From NCBI GenBank assembly GCA_026413225.1, contig CM048554.1, positions 56,627,463-56,691,462 of the forward strand: a stretch of DNA of 64,000 nucleotides, written 5' to 3'. A program made the translations under genes and the position numbers. This stretch comes from Otis tarda. Taxonomy: Eukaryota > Chordata > Aves > Otidiformes > Otididae. The notes below the pieces were generated by a model. It saw nothing but the letters and a program-made list of their open reading frames with translations. It was not told the origin of the DNA and searched no databases. This document shows positions 60,917-64,000 of the stretch, one piece after another (the stretch's first letter is position 1; each line of letters starts with the position of its first letter).

Positions 60917-61636
60917 TGTCACACTCTGATTTCGGATGAGAGCAAGGCCCCCTTGCATTCTAGCCGACCTCAGATGAGTCTGGGAGGCTAGGGGCGCCTA
61001 GACCAACCTCTCACACACCAGAGCATGGTTTTGCTCATATTCTTGGGAACAGAATTAAGACTCAAAATGGAGTCAAGCGCCAGATAGCTTTATTTACCTG
61101 AGAACAAGGTCACAAATGCAAGGGAAAAGAGAGAAAGAATGGAGGGGGAAAAGAGTTTCAATTGCAATAGCTACCACCGTGGAGCTGCAGCATCCCAGCA
61201 GTCCAGTTCACTCGATGGGGGAATGATCCATCCAATGTTGGTTCCGATGTTGATTCTGTCGATGTTGGTTCCCTTTATGTTTGTTCCCCTTTTTCATGTT
61301 GGTTGTTTCTGTCCTTTTATTGTTTGTTTTGTTGCATATTCATTGTATTCCAAGAGCTGGTTTGCCTAGCCGCACCCCTCACCTGGCAGTGATATGCATG
61401 CCCAATACTGTTTCTGGGCCCCTCTGTTTTTCTGGCCTCGGGTCTGGGCGCATGCTGGGGGGTAGGGCATTCAGGTTCGCAGGACAACAGGAGTTGACTT
61501 GCAAGATAACGGGAATTGGCTTGCAAGATAACAGGAAGACTCTAGTCCTATGGTTTAACTGAGGTTCCATTGTTCGGGTGGTGGTTTGATGTTTTGACAA
61601 TGTTGAAACAAATATTTGACACAGTCTTTTACAACA
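60917..61636 (-). mobile_element. Endogenous retrovirus LTR, probably solo
   Basis: A 720-bp segment bounded by TGT...ACA on the minus strand (TGTTGTAAAAGACTG to CAGAGTGTGACA). On that strand are a TATA-like ATAAAAGG (61313-61320), a polyadenylation signal AATAAA (61089-61094) about 220 bp further on, and a near-perfect 22-bp direct repeat near the start (61494-61515, 61516-61537), as U3 enhancers often have. No primer-binding site or polypurine tract is seen in the flanks, which suggests a solo LTR. Flanks acaag and acagg may be a decayed target duplication if the element starts at 61633. No retroviral gene is present. Confidence 0.7.
61089..61094 (-). terminator. LTR polyadenylation signal AATAAA
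   Basis: Hexamer on the minus strand within AGGTAAATAAAGCTATCTGG, placed as expected at the end of the R region of the LTR. Confidence 0.6.
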
Positions 61637-64000
61637 GGGCAGAGCTCAGGAGGTCTTTAACGTGACATTGTACGAAGTATCAGGTGAAGGGAAGGCAAAG
61701 AAGGCTTTCACTTTTGTGCAAAGCCACTGCCAGGGATATTTGAAAGTCTGGTGTGTGGAACAGGCAAAAGGCATCCCAGGGTAAGTGGGGTAAATGTTAG
61801 AAATGTTTCCTTCTTTTCCTCTGGTAACTTGTGGGTAATTCTAGCTTGGACTGGTTTGAGAGACCTAACATAACTAACTCAGCTTACTCTTAACAAGACA
61901 ACACTTAGAGGAGCTAACCAGGCACCTGAATTTTATTGACACTTTGGATAATTTAATCTCCATGACTTGCTGCCCATCTTTGCCAAGAGAAATAACATCC
62001 TTTCACCCCATTCAAGTGGTGAGAAGATTCAGCTGGCTGGAAATGTGAGAGCTAGAGCCAGGGAAGGGCTTGCAGGTTGTGGTGCCTGGTGCTGCTGCTC
62101 CCATTTGGAAGTGTCACTGCAAGACAGGCTGAAACTTGGTGTGGCTCGTGTCTGCTTCGATATGTGTTGGATTAAACTATGTAGAGTGGAAGAGCTTCAA
62201 TAAAACAGACTAGGCAAACCCAGCTGCCACTGGTTTGGTTGCGTCATCTGCTTTGAAGATTTGTATGAGAGAGGAGAGAGAGGGTCAAATGATTTTGGGT
62301 GGAGAGGTGAACTGCATGTGGATCTTGTGTACCTTGGGTGAGACCTGTGAGCCCTGAGCTCTCACATACATTGTCCCCTTCTGCTTCTCTTTCCTGAAGA
62401 GACTGACCTCATGAATGTACTCTAGCTATCTTCAGGGAAAGCAGGGGTGGTGGGGGGGAGCAATGAGTTTGCTCATCCCAGTGGGATCTGTAAATAAACA
62501 AGATGCAAAGCCACTCGGCATTATCAAGACACGTAACCCTCGGAGGGTGCCTTGAGTCCTTAAGTATATTTACTGACAGATGTGGAATAATCAAGTCCTG
62601 GGAACCTCAGACATCTTCCAAGTGAGGCGGAATCAGAGAGGGGATTTTGAAGACGTCATGGTTCTATGCTCTGTGACCCTTTTGCAGATCTAGACCTAAC
62701 ATACAATCAGTGATGCCCTGCTGAAGGCCACCAAGGAGCTTAATCCGGTGGAAAATATAATGTGTGATTGAGTGCTTAAAGACTATGATACACACAGCAA
62801 GAACTGAGATTACATGGGTAAATTTAACTGCAGGACTGCCCATCTTTGACTTGCTTGAATAGAAACATTAACATAAATTTTAGCTATATTGAAAACATTT
62901 TGTGTGATTGATGCCATTTTAGAAAGGCAGTAGATAAAAAAAAAGTTGCTGTTTTTGGGCATAAGCAATACTTATTCTAATAACTTTGTATGAATCAAAG
63001 GGTAGGATCTCCTGGTTGAACAGCAAACATCATGCCATTCTCTCATGTTTTTATTAAGTGTGAGAGTAGAATTAAATAACTAAAAATAAGGGTAACACTG
63101 TACAACTCACTGGGTTCTAAGTCTGACAAAAGCCTTTAAAGATAGGAGAACATAGGGGATGTGGGAACATGAGGTTTTCTTTGCTTTAGACTGAGAGGCC
63201 ATTTTCCAACACCTCCCAGTCCCCCACTCACCACCTGGGACACTCCCAAGGTCACAACACATTCATTGGGAAGCACTGTCCTGGTTCAGAAGAAGGGGAC
63301 ATTTTGAAAAGGACACTTGCAACAAGAGGTTGCTTGCAGAGAAAAGGCTCTTTTCTGTTTTAAATTTATTAGGCAAGTAAGAAAAACTGCCAGAGAGATT
63401 ATTTTCCTGGGAAAACAGAGCACTGGAGAAGGGATGTAACATTTTAAAGCACATCCCCTTCACCCTAGTTGTGTTGTGTCCCTTCTAAATGCCTTGGAAT
63501 AGTCTTTTCTCACCCACCCCATTATTAAGTTATGAGTATTAATGGGACTTATAAGAGTGCATCCATGGGGAAATACACTGCATCTCTCTTTCCCTCACGA
63601 TTACGCTGTCTGTGCACATTGTGTGCTTTATTGGCAACAGCTCCTTTACTTTTGAGATGTGTAAAGCTGTATTTACAGTACAGCAGTTTTAATTACAGAT
63701 ATCACAGTGAAAAAAGGGAAGGAAAGAAGGGGATACTCCATAATGGCCTGTCTTTCTCTCTGATCAGCAGGACTTCCATCAGTTTCCTTAGAATTGCTCC
63801 CCAAAGGAAGCAAACGTGTATCAAGATGAGATATATGCAAAGTATATATGCAAGATGAGATTTAATTACTGAAAGTGCATCAAAAGCACTATATGTTTCC
63901 ATGATTGAAACCTTCTCTGGAGTAACGATAAGCACCCAACAGAAAAATAGGCTACTAATTAGTAAAGAAAGTAAATTATAGTAATGTATGGCAATATCCA
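61637..64000. other. Intergenic stretch, no gene recognised
   Basis: No supported exon or recognised repeat. No FSHR exon is visible up to the window end. Confidence 0.6.

Noticed and set aside
60917-61636. Full-length provirus
   Set aside because: No primer-binding site, internal gene or second LTR adjacent; it reads as a solo LTR.
61637-64000. FSHR 3' exon near the window end
   Set aside because: Expected order from other vertebrates, but no long seven-helix ORF is present on the minus strand.

Overview
The window is from a bird genome. The evidence is several CR1 LINEs ending in the avian-type ATTCTATGAT tail, older CR1 and MIR remnants, an LTR, and vertebrate introns. It covers the 5' part of the luteinizing hormone receptor gene (LHCGR) on the minus strand, followed by about 51 kb upstream of it in which I recognise no gene. 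In mammals the next gene on that side is FSHR; no FSHR exon is visible here.

Positions 1-12,796 hold LHCGR exon 1 (signal peptide and LRR N-terminal cap, in a CpG island), exons 2 to 5 (72, 75, 75 and 75 nt) and the first 59 nt of exon 6. All junctions are in the same phase and all have consensus splice sites. The rest of LHCGR lies beyond position 1.

Interleaved with it on the plus strand, inside LHCGR introns 4, 2 and 1, are six ORF segments with strong splice sites (247-318, 2907-3048, 4386-4471, 4599-4655, 6015-6040, 8970-9224). All five junctions keep one open frame, ending in TAA at 9222-9224. I read this as the 3' part of an unrecognised protein-coding gene antisense to LHCGR, and it is the main discovery candidate.

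From 13 to 64 kb I see CR1 pieces of several ages. These are a 3' tail in the LHCGR proximal upstream region, a copy at 25.7-26.9 kb with an unbroken reverse-transcriptase C-terminal frame, an internal piece at 32.7 kb, an ORF1/ORF2 junction piece at 40.9-41.4 kb, and a young copy nested inside an ancient opposite-strand CR1 at 54.4-56.4 kb. There is another ancient copy at about 60 kb. A probable solo LTR lies at 60.9-61.6 kb, with two MIR-like SINEs and small low-complexity tracts elsewhere. No rRNA, tRNA or CRISPR was found.
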